64,000 bases of DNA from Ramlibacter cellulosilyticus (GCF_014297465.1 NZ_JACORT010000001.1:744001-808000); one strand, 5' to 3'. Counted from the first letter of the stretch, positions 8,610 to 18,769 are shown. Notes: generated from the letters alone by a model not told the origin. A program made the numbers and translations.

Positions 8610-9371
8610 TCAGTTCAACTCGTTGCGGTAGTGGTGCGTGTCGGTACGGTACAGGCCGCGGCGCAGCTCCATCGGTACGTCGTTGTACGTATAGGAAAGC
8701 CGCTCCACGGACAGCAGCGGCGCGCCTTCGGGCATGGCGAGCAGGGTGGCCTGCTGCGCGTCCGCCGCGACCGCGCGGATCTTCTCTTCGGCCCGCACCA
8801 TGCGCACGCCGAACTCCAGTTCGAAGAGCGCGTAGGTCGGGCCCTGGTGGGCGTCGAGCTGTTCGGCGGTGAGTCCCTTGAACGGGTTTCCCGGCAGCCA
8901 CATGTCCTCCAGGATCGTGGGGACACCGGAGAACGAGAGCACGCGGCGCACCTGCACGACCGAGTCGCCGGTGCGCAGCTGCAGGGCGCGCGCGACCTCG
9001 GCGCTGGCGCGCTGCCGGCGGCATTCGAGGATGCTGCGCTGCGCGGGCCCGGCCTCGCCCGTGTCGGGCACGAGCTTGAGGAAGCGGTAGCGCACGTGCT
9101 GCTCGGCATGCGTGGCGACGAAGGTGCCCTTGCCCTGGCGGCGCACCACCAGGTTCTCGGCCGCGAGTTCGTCGATCGCCTTGCGCACGGTGCCCTGGCT
9201 CACGCGGAAACGCGCGGCCAGGTCCATCTCGCTCGGGATGGCTTCGCCGGGCTTCCACTCGCCGGCCTGCAGGCTTTGCAGGATCAGCCCCTTGATCTGC
9301 TGGTACAGCGGGCTGAACGCGGGCGTGGCGCCTTCGGGCGAGTCAGCGGACGGGGCAGGGGTGGCGGCCAT
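8610..9371 (-). CDS. GntR/HutC family transcriptional regulator
   Basis: The 253-residue protein has an N-terminal winged helix (PLYQQIKGLI, PSEMDLAARFRVSQGTVRKA, ENLVVRRQGKGTFVA) and a C-terminal UTRA ligand domain, the HutC layout. It lies between the sdh operon (same strand, downstream) and mdh (divergent), so it is a likely regulator of TCA-cycle genes responding to a small acid; the ligand is unknown. A perfect palindrome, TCTTATATAAGA, lies 25 bases upstream of its ATG, in the shared region with mdh, which fits autorepression. The start ATG at 9371 was chosen because the domain begins about 20 residues later; the frame extends far upstream only as an artefact of high GC. Confidence 0.88.
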   Translation of the reverse strand: MAATPAPSADSPEGATPAFSPLYQQIKGLILQSLQAGEWKPGEAIPSEMDLAARFRVSQGTVRKAIDELAAENLVVRRQGKGTFVATHAEQHVRYRFLKLVPDTGEAGPAQRSILECRRQRASAEVARALQLRTGDSVVQVRRVLSFSGVPTILEDMWLPGNPFKGLTAEQLDAHQGPTYALFELEFGVRMVRAEEKIRAVAADAQQATLLAMPEGAPLLSVERLSYTYNDVPMELRRGLYRTDTHHYRNELN

Positions 9372-9395
9372 GGTGTGGGATGGACCCCAATGATA

Positions 9396-9407
9396 TCTTA
9401 TATAAGA
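9396..9407. promoter_or_regulatory. Palindromic operator, site 1 (gntR-mdh)
   Basis: TCTTATATAAGA is a perfect 12-base palindrome in a strongly AT-rich patch between the divergent gntR and mdh genes. An identical 12-mer occurs upstream of the DUF3579 gene at 32610. GntR-family operators are typically short AT-containing palindromes, so the adjacent GntR protein is the natural candidate to bind it. Confidence 0.65.
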
Positions 9408-9418
9408 CATAAGACGCG

Positions 9419-9448
9419 TTGACCCCCGAGGGTTTGCCCGGGTACACT
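9419..9448 (+). promoter_or_regulatory. Probable sigma-70 promoter of mdh
   Basis: TTGACC at 9419-9424 and TACACT at 9443-9448 are separated by 18 bases. The operator palindrome ends 11 bases before the -35 box. Transcription would start near 9455, leaving a leader of about 110 bases before the mdh ATG. Confidence 0.55.
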
Positions 9449-9563
9449 CACGCCCTGTCCCCGCAGGGCCGCACCCGGGCCTCGCGCACGCGAGCTGCTC
9501 CTCCCGCGCCCCACGCCGACTCCCGACCATCTCTTTCGCAGCACTTCCATCCGGAGAATTTCC

Positions 9564-10550
9564 ATGAGCAAGAAGCCCGTTCGCGTCGCCGTCACCGGCG
9601 CCGCTGGCCAGATCGGTTACGCCCTGCTGTTCCGCATCGCCTCCGGCGAGATGCTGGGCAAGGACCAGCCCGTGATCCTGCAGCTGCTGGAGATCCCCGA
9701 CGAGAAGGCCCAGAAGGCGCTCAAGGGCGTGATGATGGAACTGGAAGACTGCGCCTTCCCGCTGCTGGCCGGCATGGAAGCCCACAGCGACCCGATGACC
9801 GCCTTCAAGGACACCGACTACGCCCTGCTGGTCGGCGCCCGCCCGCGCGGCCCCGGCATGGAGCGCAAGGACCTGCTGTCCGCCAACGCCCAGATCTTCA
9901 CGGCCCAGGGCAAGGCGCTGGACAAGGTCGCCTCCCGCAACGTCAAGGTGCTGGTGGTCGGCAACCCCGCCAACACCAACGCCTACATCGCGATGAAGAG
10001 CGCCCCGAGCCTGCCGCGCGAGAACTTCACCGCCATGCTGCGCCTGGACCACAACCGCGCGCTGTCGCAGGTCGCGGCCAAGACCGGCACGCAGGTCAAG
10101 GACATCGAGAAGCTCACGGTGTGGGGCAACCACTCGCCCACCATGTACGCCGACTACCGCTTCGCCACGGTCAACGGCAAGTCCGTCAAGGACCTGATCA
10201 ACGACCAGGAGTGGAACGCCAACACCTTCCTGCCGACGGTGGGCAAGCGCGGCGCCGCGATCATCGAAGCGCGCGGCCTGTCGTCCGCCGCCTCCGCCGC
10301 CAACGCCGCCATCGACCACATGCGCGACTGGGCCCTGGGCAGCAACGGCAAGTGGGTCACCATGGGCATCCCGTCCAACGGCGACTACGGCATCCCCAAG
10401 GACGTCATGTTCGGCTTCCCCGTCACCACCAGGGACGGCAAGTACGAAGTGGTGAAGGGCCTGGAGATCGACGCGTTCTCGCAGGAGCGCATCAACCTGA
10501 CGCTCAAGGAGCTGCAGGAAGAGCAGCAGGGCGTCTCCCACCTCCTGTGA
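9564..10550 (+). CDS. mdh: Malate dehydrogenase
   Basis: The 328-residue NAD-dependent enzyme interconverts malate and oxaloacetate. It has the nucleotide-binding motif [15 protein letters not shown] at about residues 11-25, the substrate-binding Arg region [21 protein letters not shown], and the catalytic His in WGNHSPTMY. Length and sequence match the cytosolic-type MDH common in Burkholderiales. A Shine-Dalgarno-like GGAGA precedes the ATG. Confidence 0.97.
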   Translation: MSKKPVRVAVTGAAGQIGYALLFRIASGEMLGKDQPVILQLLEIPDEKAQKALKGVMMELEDCAFPLLAGMEAHSDPMTAFKDTDYALLVGARPRGPGMERKDLLSANAQIFTAQGKALDKVASRNVKVLVVGNPANTNAYIAMKSAPSLPRENFTAMLRLDHNRALSQVAAKTGTQVKDIEKLTVWGNHSPTMYADYRFATVNGKSVKDLINDQEWNANTFLPTVGKRGAAIIEARGLSSAASAANAAIDHMRDWALGSNGKWVTMGIPSNGDYGIPKDVMFGFPVTTRDGKYEVVKGLEIDAFSQERINLTLKELQEEQQGVSHLL

Positions 10551-10556
10551 GCTTGA

Positions 10557-10630
10557 AGGGACTAGGGATTAGGGGCTAGGGACTAGGGTCCTGCCTCTCC
10601 CTAGTCCCTAAACCCTAGCCCCTAGTCCCT
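10557..10630. repeat. Large imperfect hairpin of CTAGGG repeats
   Basis: Two 32-base arms (10557-10588 and 10599-10630) match at 28 positions in inverted orientation around a 10-base loop. Both arms are built from GGGACTAGGG/GGGGCTAGGG units. The structure starts 6 bases after the mdh stop and ends one base before the ATG of the next gene, so it may terminate mdh transcription while leaving the next gene without a ribosome-binding site. Confidence 0.85.
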
Positions 10631-10631
10631 C

Positions 10632-11612
10632 ATGCATCCCAGAGACATCCTCCTCGGCACGCAGGGCCGCACCGGCACGCTGCCGGTGTGCGACCACTAC
10701 AGCGGCGTCGAAGCGCGCATGCGCAAGAGCCTGCAACTGCAGGAGGAGATGACGCAGGAGTTCGGCGCCTGCGTCTTCGACGTCACGCTCGACTGCGAGG
10801 ACGGCGCGCCGGTCGGCGGCGAGGCGGAACATGCCGCCCTCGTCGTCGAACTCGCGCTGGGTGCGAAGCCCGATGCGCGCGTCGCCGTGCGCGTGCATCC
10901 GGTGGACCATCCCGCGTTCGAGCAGGACATCGCCACCATCGCCGGCAAGGCGGGCCACCGCCTCGTGCACATCATGGTGCCGAAGGTGGAGCGGCCCGAG
11001 GACGTCGAGCGTGCCGCGCGCGCGCTGGACGCCGCGGGCGCGAAGCAGCTGCCGCTGCAGGGCCTCATCGAGTCGCCGGCGGCCGTGCACCGCGCCTTCG
11101 ACATCGCGGCGCACCCGCGCATGCAGTCCCTGAGCTTCGGCCTCATGGACTTCGTGTCGGCGCACGGCGGCGCCATCCCGTCGGACGGGATGGGCGTGCA
11201 GGGCCAGTTCACGCACCCGCTCGTGGTGCGCGCCAAGCTCGAAATTTCCTCCGCCTGCCATGCCCACGGCAAGGTGCCGTCGCATGGCGTCGTGACGGAG
11301 TTCAAGGATCGCGAGGCTTTCCGCGCCGCGGCGTCGCGCGCAGCCAACGCGTTCGGTTACACGCGCATGTGGAGCATCCACCCTGACCAGATCAGGACGA
11401 TCGTGGAAGTGTTCGCTCCCGGCGCCGACGAAATTCACAAGGCGACACAACTTCTTCGCGCCGCGGAAGCGGCAAGCTGGGCACCGATCAGCTTCGACGG
11501 CAAACTCGAAGACCGGGCGAGCTACCGCTACTACTGGCAGGTCCTGGAAAGGGCCCACCAGACCGGGCGGCCGCTCCCCGAAGAAGCACGCGCGTGGTTT
11601 GCGCGTCCCTAG
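10632..11612 (+). CDS. HpcH/HpaI aldolase / citrate lyase beta-subunit (CitE) family protein
   Basis: The 326-residue protein shows CitE-like TIM-barrel features: FDVTLDCEDGAPV (metal-binding Asp and Glu), an Arg-rich substrate strand (VAVRVHPVDHP), HIMVPKVERPEDV, GLIESPAAV with the catalytic Glu, and SFGLMDFVSAHG. Such enzymes cleave or form malyl-, citramalyl- or citryl-CoA. It stands alone, without other citrate lyase subunits, so it is more likely a malyl-CoA/citramalyl-CoA lyase or thioesterase relative. The context between mdh and acnB suggests C4-C6 acid metabolism. No Shine-Dalgarno is visible, because a large hairpin abuts the ATG. Confidence 0.8.
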   Translation: MHPRDILLGTQGRTGTLPVCDHYSGVEARMRKSLQLQEEMTQEFGACVFDVTLDCEDGAPVGGEAEHAALVVELALGAKPDARVAVRVHPVDHPAFEQDIATIAGKAGHRLVHIMVPKVERPEDVERAARALDAAGAKQLPLQGLIESPAAVHRAFDIAAHPRMQSLSFGLMDFVSAHGGAIPSDGMGVQGQFTHPLVVRAKLEISSACHAHGKVPSHGVVTEFKDREAFRAAASRAANAFGYTRMWSIHPDQIRTIVEVFAPGADEIHKATQLLRAAEAASWAPISFDGKLEDRASYRYYWQVLERAHQTGRPLPEEARAWFARP

Positions 11613-11630
11613 TCCGAGAGGAGAGACGTC

Positions 11631-12221
11631 ATGAAGAAAGTTGTGATTGCCAGCATCCTGGCCGCTGCGTTCGGTGCCACCGGCCTCGCGCAGGCGCAGC
11701 AGAGCGCGCCGGCGACCAAGCCCGCCGCCAAGGCCAAGGCCCCTGCCAAGCCGGCCACGCGCCGGGAGGCGGTGGAGCTGTCCACGCCGCTGGAGGAGAA
11801 CGACCCGTCCGACAAGCTCACGCCTGCCGAACTGGAGATCGCCCAGCGTGTCTACACGGGCGAGATCAAGTGCGAGCTCGGCGCGCACGTGAAGGTGACG
11901 CCGCGCCGCCGCGCCGGCTACTTCCTCGTGTCGCACGGCATCAACCGCTTCGTGATGCACCCGGTGGAGAGCAAGACCGGCGCCATCCGCCTCGAGGACC
12001 CCGCGCGCGGCGCCCTCTGGCTGCAGCTGGGCAACAAGTCCATGCTGATGAACCAGAAGGAAGGCAAGCGCCTGGCCGACGAGTGCCAGAGCCCCGAGCA
12101 GCTCAAGTTCGCGGAGGAGATGAAGACCCGTCCGCCGATCAACCTGCTCGAGCCGGCGCCCACGCCCACCACTTCACAACAGCCGGCCGCGCCCGCGGCA
12201 CCGGCGGCACCCAAGACCTGA
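11631..12221 (+). CDS. Conserved exported protein of unknown function
   Basis: The 196-residue product has a clear Sec signal peptide ([23 protein letters not shown]), a Lys/Ala/Pro-rich linker to about residue 45, and a compact domain with [30 protein letters not shown] and [12 protein letters not shown]. The C-terminus is Pro/Ala-rich. A good Shine-Dalgarno (GAGAGGAGAG) precedes the ATG. I do not recognise a named family. It lies between the CitE-like gene and acnB, probably in the same transcript; a periplasmic location is inferred from the signal. Confidence 0.75.
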   Translation: MKKVVIASILAAAFGATGLAQAQQSAPATKPAAKAKAPAKPATRREAVELSTPLEENDPSDKLTPAELEIAQRVYTGEIKCELGAHVKVTPRRRAGYFLVSHGINRFVMHPVESKTGAIRLEDPARGALWLQLGNKSMLMNQKEGKRLADECQSPEQLKFAEEMKTRPPINLLEPAPTPTTSQQPAAPAAPAAPKT

Positions 12222-12237
12222 TTTACGGAGAGACCCC

Positions 12238-14829
12238 ATGTTGCAAGCCTACGTCGAACACGTTGCCGAGCGTGCCAAGCTCGGCATCCCCCCGCTGCCG
12301 CTGTCCGCGAAGCAGACCGCCGAACTGATCGAGCTGATCAAGGCGGCCCCGGCCAAGGAAGAAGCCTTCCTGCTGGACCTGCTCACGAACCGCGTGCCGC
12401 CGGGCGTGGACGATGCGGCCAAGGTGAAGGCCAGCTTCCTGGCCGCCGTCGCGCATGGGGATCTCGCCGTCAAGGCGATTTCCAGGGCCAAGGCGACCGA
12501 GCTGCTCGGCACCATGGTCGGCGGCTACAACGTCAAGCCGCTGATCGACCTGCTCGATGACGCGGAGGTCGCGCAGATCGCCGCCGACGGCCTGAAGAAG
12601 ACGCTGCTGATGTTCGACTACTTCCACGACGTCGCCGAGAAGGCGAAGGCGAACAACGCCTTCGCCAGGCAGGTGATCCAGTCGTGGGCCGACGCCGAGT
12701 GGTTCACGAGCCGCCCGGAAGTGGCGCAGAAGATCACGGTCACCGTGTTCAAGGTGCCCGGCGAGACCAACACCGACGACCTGTCGCCCGCCCCGGACGC
12801 CTGGTCGCGCCCCGACATCCCGCTGCACACGCTGGCGATGCTGAAGAACTCGCGCCCCGGCACCGCGTTCAAGCCGGAAGAAGAGGGCAAGCGTGGCCCC
12901 ATCGCCTTCATCGAGGACCTGAAGAAGAAGGGCCACCAGGTCGCCTACGTCGGTGACGTGGTGGGCACCGGCTCCTCCCGCAAGTCCGCCACCAACAGCG
13001 TGATCTGGGCCACGGGCCAGGACATCCCGTTCGTGCCGAACAAGCGCTTCGGCGGCGTCACGCTGGGCGGCAAGATCGCCCCGATCTTCTACAACACGCA
13101 GGAAGACTCCGGCGCGCTGCCGATCGAGGTGAACGTCACGCAGCTGGAGACCGGCGACGTGATCGACATCTACCCGTACGAGGGCACGATCGAGAAGGAC
13201 GGCAAGGTCGTCGAGCGCTTCTCGCTCAAGTCCGACGTGCTGCTGGACGAAGTGCGCGCCGGCGGCCGCATCAACCTGATCATCGGCCGCTCGCTGACCG
13301 CCAACGCGCGCCAGTTCCTGGGCCTCGGCGCCTCCACCACCTTCCGCCTGCCCAAGCCCCCGGTCGATTCCGGCAAGGGCTTCACGCTGGCGCAGAAGAT
13401 GGTCGGCCGCGCCTGCGGCCTGCCGGAAGGCAAGGGCATCCGTCCCGGCACGTACTGCGAGCCGCGCATGACCACCGTGGGTTCGCAGGACACCACGGGC
13501 CCGATGACCCGCGACGAGCTGAAGGACCTGGCCTGCCTCGGCTTCAGCGCCGACATGGTGATGCAGTCCTTCTGCCACACCGCGGCCTACCCGAAGCCCG
13601 TGGACGTGAAGACGCACCGCGAGCTGCCCCAGTTCATCTCCAACCGCGGCGGCGTGGCCCTGCGCCCCGGCGACGGCGTGATCCACTCCTGGCTGAACCG
13701 CCTGCTGCTGCCCGACACCGTCGGCACCGGCGGCGACAGCCACACGCGCTTCCCGATCGGCATCAGCTTCCCCGCCGGCTCCGGCCTGGTGGCCTTCGCC
13801 GCGGCGACGGGCGTGATGCCCCTGGACATGCCCGAGTCCGTGCTGGTGCGCTTCAAGGGCGAGATGCAACCCGGCATCACGCTGCGCGACCTGGTGCACG
13901 CGATCCCCTACTTCGCGATCCAGCAAGGCCTGCTGACCGTGGCGAAGGAAGGCAAGAAGAACATCTTCTCCGGCCGCATCCTCGAGATCGAGGGCCTGCC
14001 GGACCTGAAGGTGGAACAGGCGTTCGAGCTGTCCGACGCGTCCGCCGAGCGCTCCGCCGCCGGCTGCACGGTGAAGCTGAACCCGGCGCCGATCAAGGAG
14101 TACCTGACCTCGAACATCGTTCTCATGAAGAACATGATCGCCCAGGGCTACGCCGACAAGCGCTCGCTGGAGCGCCGCATCAAGGCCGTGGAAGCGTGGC
14201 TCGCCAAGCCGGACCTGCTGGAAGGCGACAAGGACGCCGAGTACGCCGCCGTGATCGAGATCGACCTCGCGACGATCACCGAGCCGCTGCTGTGCTGCCC
14301 GAACGACCCGGACGACGTGAAGCCGCTGTCCGCCGTGCAGAACACGAAGATCGACGAAGCCTTCATCGGTTCGTGCATGACCAACATCGGCCATTTCCGT
14401 GCCGCCTCGCTGCTGCTCGAAGGCAAGCGCGACATCCCGGTCAAGCTGTGGGTCGCCCCGCCGACCAAGATGGACCAGGAGGAGCTGACGAAGGAAGGCC
14501 ACTACGCCAACTTCGGCGGCGCCGGCGCGCGCACCGAGATGCCCGGCTGCTCGCTGTGCATGGGCAACCAGGCGCAGGTGAAGGAAGGCGCGACGGTCGT
14601 GTCCACGTCGACGCGCAACTTCCCCAACCGCCTGGGCAAGAACACGAACGTGTTCCTGGCCTCCGCGGAGCTGGCCGCGATCGCGTCCAAGCTGGGCCGC
14701 CTGCCGACCGTGTCCGAGTACCAGGCCGACATGGGCGTGATCAACGCCAACGGCGACAAGGTCTACCGCTACATGAACTTCGACCAGATCGAGGAATACG
14801 CGGAAACGGCGAAGGAAGTGGCGGTCTGA
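12238..14829 (+). CDS. acnB: Bifunctional aconitate hydratase 2 / 2-methylisocitrate dehydratase
   Basis: The 863-residue protein has the AcnB order: an N-terminal HEAT-like domain (residues 1-160), the swivel domain ([16 protein letters not shown]), then the catalytic domains with the 4Fe-4S Cys ligands in [16 protein letters not shown] and [12 protein letters not shown]. It isomerises citrate to isocitrate and can act in the methylcitrate cycle. It follows the exported protein gene by 16 bases with a GGAGAG ribosome-binding site. A second aconitase, acnA, is encoded 7.7 kb downstream. Confidence 0.97.
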   Translation: MLQAYVEHVAERAKLGIPPLPLSAKQTAELIELIKAAPAKEEAFLLDLLTNRVPPGVDDAAKVKASFLAAVAHGDLAVKAISRAKATELLGTMVGGYNVKPLIDLLDDAEVAQIAADGLKKTLLMFDYFHDVAEKAKANNAFARQVIQSWADAEWFTSRPEVAQKITVTVFKVPGETNTDDLSPAPDAWSRPDIPLHTLAMLKNSRPGTAFKPEEEGKRGPIAFIEDLKKKGHQVAYVGDVVGTGSSRKSATNSVIWATGQDIPFVPNKRFGGVTLGGKIAPIFYNTQEDSGALPIEVNVTQLETGDVIDIYPYEGTIEKDGKVVERFSLKSDVLLDEVRAGGRINLIIGRSLTANARQFLGLGASTTFRLPKPPVDSGKGFTLAQKMVGRACGLPEGKGIRPGTYCEPRMTTVGSQDTTGPMTRDELKDLACLGFSADMVMQSFCHTAAYPKPVDVKTHRELPQFISNRGGVALRPGDGVIHSWLNRLLLPDTVGTGGDSHTRFPIGISFPAGSGLVAFAAATGVMPLDMPESVLVRFKGEMQPGITLRDLVHAIPYFAIQQGLLTVAKEGKKNIFSGRILEIEGLPDLKVEQAFELSDASAERSAAGCTVKLNPAPIKEYLTSNIVLMKNMIAQGYADKRSLERRIKAVEAWLAKPDLLEGDKDAEYAAVIEIDLATITEPLLCCPNDPDDVKPLSAVQNTKIDEAFIGSCMTNIGHFRAASLLLEGKRDIPVKLWVAPPTKMDQEELTKEGHYANFGGAGARTEMPGCSLCMGNQAQVKEGATVVSTSTRNFPNRLGKNTNVFLASAELAAIASKLGRLPTVSEYQADMGVINANGDKVYRYMNFDQIEEYAETAKEVAV

Positions 14830-14855
14830 CGCTGCCGCGCCACACCGCGCCCGTC

Positions 14856-14882
14856 AATGCCCCGCGAGAGCGGGGCATTTTT
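14856..14882 (+). terminator. Rho-independent terminator after acnB
   Basis: AATGCCCCG and CGGGGCATT form a perfect stem around CGAGAG, followed by TTTTTC. It starts 27 bases after the acnB stop. Confidence 0.85.
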
Positions 14883-14919
14883 CTTGGCGGTCCCCTACAG
14901 TGCCGGCAGGGGGGTGGCC

Positions 14920-15660
14920 ATGGACAAGTCCATCGTGGGGATCCTGGCCTGCGCCGCGGCGCTGGCGGGGCCGGCGGCGCACGCGCAGAACAAGTGCGTG
15001 GAGAACGGCAGGACGACCTACCAGGAAGCACCGTGTCCGGGCACGGCACGGTCGGAGACGATCCAGTCGCCGTCCGCCGTGCGGACCGCGCCTTCCCCGG
15101 CGCCGCGCAACGGCGCCGCCGCCGCGCCGCCCCGGCCCTCCGCCGGCCGCGACCCCATGGAACTGCGCAAGGAGGCGTCGGAGATGGAGAGCTGCGCCGG
15201 CGACTGGGACATCCAGGCCGGCACGATGCGCAGCCAGCGGGAGGCCATGGAGCGGTCGCGGGCGCGGGGCCGCAGCACGGCCAGCGACGAGGTGGTTGCC
15301 ACGACGCAGATGCAGCGCTTCGTCGCGCGCTTCCTGCCCAAGTGCGGCAAGTTCGGCTTCGTCGCGCCCACGGACGCGGCTTCGGAGCAGCTGGACATCG
15401 GCATCGCGCAGGAGCTCTGGCGCAAGCACGACGCGAAGCTGGCGGAGATCGAGGCCGCGGGGAGGGCGGAGACGGCGGCGCGCAGCCGCGCGTCGGAACA
15501 GCAGGGCCGCGCCGACCTCGCCCGCGACTGCATGAAGGCGCGCCGGGAGATCGCCGACGCGTTCGCGCAGAACATGCGGCTGCCCGCCGACCAGCGCGCG
15601 CCGGGTGAGCGCGCGATCGCCCAGGCGCAGAGGGAGGTCGAGCGGGAGTGTTCCCGGTGA
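14920..15660 (+). CDS. Exported protein with an N-terminal DUF4124-like segment
   Basis: The 246-residue product starts with a signal peptide (IVGILACAAALAGPAAHAQ). The segment NKCVENGRTTYQEAPCPG resembles the short DUF4124 module in which an aromatic and Pro follow a Cys-bearing strand. The rest is helical and charged with scattered Cys residues and no recognised domain. The ATG at 14920 is preceded by GGGGTGG; the frame is open further upstream into the acnB terminator, which argues against the longer form. Its stop overlaps the next start (GTGA), so the two are likely translated together. Confidence 0.7.
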   Translation: MDKSIVGILACAAALAGPAAHAQNKCVENGRTTYQEAPCPGTARSETIQSPSAVRTAPSPAPRNGAAAAPPRPSAGRDPMELRKEASEMESCAGDWDIQAGTMRSQREAMERSRARGRSTASDEVVATTQMQRFVARFLPKCGKFGFVAPTDAASEQLDIGIAQELWRKHDAKLAEIEAAGRAETAARSRASEQQGRADLARDCMKARREIADAFAQNMRLPADQRAPGERAIAQAQREVERECSR

Positions 15661-17636
15661 GCCGGCTCGCGCGCGTCGGCCTCCTGGTCCTGCTGCTCGT
15701 CGGCCTTGCCGTCGCGATCCGGTGGTCCTCGCAGCGCCTCGTCCCCGACCGCGCTTCGCCCTCCGGCCCGCAGAAGGCGGCCTTGTTCGGTCCCTGCATG
15801 GACCGCCGGCCGCAGCAGCCGGACGCAGCGCCCGTGCCCGGGCTGGATCCGCGCACGCTTCTCTTCAGCTCCGATTGCCGGTGGCTCGTGAGCGGCAACC
15901 GCAACGGCAGCATCCAGGTGATCGAGCGGGAAAGCGGCAAGCTCCTCGCGCAAGCGGCCGGCCACGCCTTCCAGGTCGAGAACATGGTGCTCGGCGCCGA
16001 CGACAAGCTGCTCTTCTCCTCTTCGAAGACGCAGGAGGACGTGCTGGCCTGGTCGCTGCCGGACCTGAAACGCCTCGCCACCGTGCAGACCAGCCGCCGC
16101 GGCAGTTCGGCGCTCGCCTACGACGCGAAGCGCGGCGTCCTCGCCACCGGCGACAGCAGCGGCCTGTACCTGTGGAAGATCGCCCCCGAACCCGGACGCG
16201 AGGTGCGGGTCGCCGAGCCGTTCTTCCAGCTGAAGCCGCGGGGGACGGTGCATTCGCTCGCCTTCTCGCCGGACGGGAAGCTGCTCGCCGCCGGCCTCGG
16301 CGGCGCGGTGGAGATCTGGCAATACGACGGTACGGGCCTGGTGCCGATCGCGCGGACCGCGCAAGGAGACTTGCGCGACTGGATCCTGGCCGTGGCCTTC
16401 ACGCGCGACGCGAAGGCGCTCGTTTCCGGAACGAGCCACAAGGCGATCGCGGTGTGGCAGGTGCCTTCGCTCGAACCGGTGCGCCAGGCCGCGGCCGATC
16501 CGGCGACCTGGTCGTTCTACACGGACCCGACGCGCTTCACCGCGCGGCCGCCGCGCGAGTACGCGGGGCCGGACAAGGGCAGCCTGGTGTTCGAGATCGA
16601 CGATGCCACTGCGGACCGCGTTTACCTAGCCGCCACCGGCCACGTGTACCAGGACCCGATCGCCTGGCGCGGGCTCGTGCAGGCGGCGGGCAACGGCGGG
16701 GGCATCTCCTTCTTCGACGTCTACGCGAACCGTCCCGGGCCGGTCCTGAGCATTCCCACCTCGCGTGCTCCGCAGCGCGGCTTGCTCCTGAACTTCGCCG
16801 TGCTGCCGGAACGCTCGCTGCTCGCGGTGAAGCGCGAGTCCGACCTGGTGGTGGTCGACCTGGCGAACCTGAAGGTGCTGCACAACCTGCAGGTGACGCG
16901 GGGCAAGGCCGAACTGCAGTGGATCGCCGACGGCGCCACCCTCGCGTACAGCGATTCCGGGGAGGTCGGCTTCGTCACCGTCGCGAGCGGCCAGGTCCGC
17001 AAGGTGCCGCGACCGGCGTGGAACGGCCAGCCGCAGATGATCCATCACCAGCTCGGTGCCAGCCTCGACGGCCGGGGCGTGGTCGCGGTCTTCGGGGACC
17101 GGCTCGTGGAGATCGACACCGACCTGCGCGTGAAGGACGTGGTCCGCATGCCGCTGATGCCGATCGAACGCCTGGCGCCCATTGCGCCAAGGGACGCCTA
17201 CCTGGTCGCCGGCCCCGACGGCGCAGCGCTGTTCCGCAGCGGCGCAGCGGAAACGAGGATCCCCAGCCGCGTCAGCGAGACCGTGCAGGCGGCACTCAGC
17301 CCCGACGCAGGAACGCTCTACGTGAAGGAAAACGACAAGCTCTGTCGCTACCGCCTCGAGGCACCCGGGCCCTGCGACGCGTTCGCCACGGCCGCCAATC
17401 CCGGCAAGATGGCGCTCGACACCGACGGGCGCCTGCTCGTCGAAGGCGGCCACAGGAAGACGGTGCGCGTCCTTGACCTGGCCTCCGGCCAGGACATCGC
17501 GCAGCTCGAAGGGCATCTCGGCGAGATCGTCTACGTCCGCCTCCTCGGCAACCGCGTGCTGTCGGCCGACAGCACGGGCGAGCTCAGGCTCTGGTCGCTG
17601 GAGACGCGCGAACTGGTCGCGAGCACCCGGCCGTAG
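15657..17636 (+). CDS. Membrane-anchored WD40-like beta-propeller protein
   Basis: The 659-residue protein starts with one membrane helix (VGLLVLLLVGLAVAI) and then shows degenerate WD40-type strands: LLFSSDCRWLVSGNRNGSIQ, VHSLAFSPDGKLLAAGLGG, VAFTRDAKALVSGTSHKAI and a last blade RVLSADSTGELRLWSLETRE. It is probably exported and tethered, with a propeller used for protein contacts. GTG at 15657 overlaps the preceding stop by four bases; GTG at 15648 is the alternative. The partner and role are unknown; it forms a two-gene unit with the preceding exported protein. Confidence 0.7.
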   Translation: MSRLARVGLLVLLLVGLAVAIRWSSQRLVPDRASPSGPQKAALFGPCMDRRPQQPDAAPVPGLDPRTLLFSSDCRWLVSGNRNGSIQVIERESGKLLAQAAGHAFQVENMVLGADDKLLFSSSKTQEDVLAWSLPDLKRLATVQTSRRGSSALAYDAKRGVLATGDSSGLYLWKIAPEPGREVRVAEPFFQLKPRGTVHSLAFSPDGKLLAAGLGGAVEIWQYDGTGLVPIARTAQGDLRDWILAVAFTRDAKALVSGTSHKAIAVWQVPSLEPVRQAAADPATWSFYTDPTRFTARPPREYAGPDKGSLVFEIDDATADRVYLAATGHVYQDPIAWRGLVQAAGNGGGISFFDVYANRPGPVLSIPTSRAPQRGLLLNFAVLPERSLLAVKRESDLVVVDLANLKVLHNLQVTRGKAELQWIADGATLAYSDSGEVGFVTVASGQVRKVPRPAWNGQPQMIHHQLGASLDGRGVVAVFGDRLVEIDTDLRVKDVVRMPLMPIERLAPIAPRDAYLVAGPDGAALFRSGAAETRIPSRVSETVQAALSPDAGTLYVKENDKLCRYRLEAPGPCDAFATAANPGKMALDTDGRLLVEGGHRKTVRVLDLASGQDIAQLEGHLGEIVYVRLLGNRVLSADSTGELRLWSLETRELVASTRP

Positions 17637-17752
17637 GGGAAGAAAAGGCGGCCCCCCGGTGCCTGACTCCGCAGCCATCGAAACCGGAGCATCCCCGCCG
17701 GTGCCGCTCAGCCTTTAGCATCACCGGACAAACACCAAGCACAAGGCTTCCG

Positions 17753-18769
17753 ATGTTCCGTTCCTTCTTCCTCAACCGGCGGTGGTTCGCGTGGTCCATC
17801 CTCGGGACCATCCTGATCCTCGCGGCGACCTGGTACCGCGTGCAGCTGGACGTGCAGATCAACGAGTGGTTCGGCACCTTCTACGACCTGGTGCAGAACG
17901 CGCTGTCCAAGCCGGGCAGCATCACGCTGGACTCCTACTGGCAGCAGCTCTCGACGTTCCTGTCGATCGCGATGATCTACGTCACCGTGGCGGTGGTGCT
18001 GGACTTCTTCATCAAGCACTACATCTTCCGCTGGCGCCAGGCGATGAACGACTACTACATGGAGCACTGGAAGAAGCTGCGCACGATAGAGGGCGCGGCC
18101 CAGCGCGTGCAGGAGGACACGATGCGCTTCGCCAGCATCATGGAAGGCCTGGGCGTGGACCTCATGCGCAGCCTCATGACCCTCGCGGCCTTCGTCCCCA
18201 TCCTCTGGGTGCTCTCGGACAAGATCACCGGCCTGCCGGTGATCGGCGCCATCCCGCATTCGCTCGTGTGGGTGTCCATCGGCTGGGCCGTGTTCGGCAC
18301 GGTGCTGCTGGCCGTCACGGGCATCCTGCTGCCGGGGCTGCAGTTCCAGAACCAGCGGCGCGAGGCCGCGTACCGCAAGGAGCTGGTGTACGGCGAGGAC
18401 GATCCTGCGCGCGCCGAGAAGCCGGTCGTGGCGGTGCTGTTCCAGGAAGTGCGGCGCAACTACTTCCGGCTGTTCTTCCACTACCTGTATTTCGACGTCG
18501 TGAAGTGGTCGTACCTGCAGGTGAGCGTGCTGGTGCCGCTGATCGCCATCGGCCCTACGGTGGCGGCCGGCGTGATCACGCTGGGCGTGATGCAGCAGAT
18601 CTCGCGCGCGTTCGACAAGGTGACGGAATCGTTCCAGTACCTCGTGTACAGCTGGAGCACGATCGTGGAGCTGATCTCGGTGTACAAGCGCCTGCGCGCC
18701 TTCGAGGCGCGGATCCACGAGCCGGATGCGGCGCCGCCGGACGATGGGTTGGTGCCGTTGAATCCTTGA
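17753..18769 (+). CDS. sbmA: SbmA/BacA-like inner-membrane peptide transporter, short form
   Basis: The 338-residue membrane protein matches SbmA/BacA closely: WSILGTILILAATW near the start, FRWRQAMNDYY, the block EGAAQRVQEDTMRFAS, LPGLQFQNQRREAAYRKELV, YGEDD and NYFRLFFHYLYF. SbmA/BacA proteins import peptides and peptide-like antibiotics across the inner membrane using the proton gradient. E. coli SbmA is 406 residues from memory; this one begins about 70 residues in, so the first membrane helices are missing. No upstream in-frame extension encodes them, so the short form looks genuine. It stands alone between unrelated genes. Confidence 0.88.
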   Translation: MFRSFFLNRRWFAWSILGTILILAATWYRVQLDVQINEWFGTFYDLVQNALSKPGSITLDSYWQQLSTFLSIAMIYVTVAVVLDFFIKHYIFRWRQAMNDYYMEHWKKLRTIEGAAQRVQEDTMRFASIMEGLGVDLMRSLMTLAAFVPILWVLSDKITGLPVIGAIPHSLVWVSIGWAVFGTVLLAVTGILLPGLQFQNQRREAAYRKELVYGEDDPARAEKPVVAVLFQEVRRNYFRLFFHYLYFDVVKWSYLQVSVLVPLIAIGPTVAAGVITLGVMQQISRAFDKVTESFQYLVYSWSTIVELISVYKRLRAFEARIHEPDAAPPDDGLVPLNP

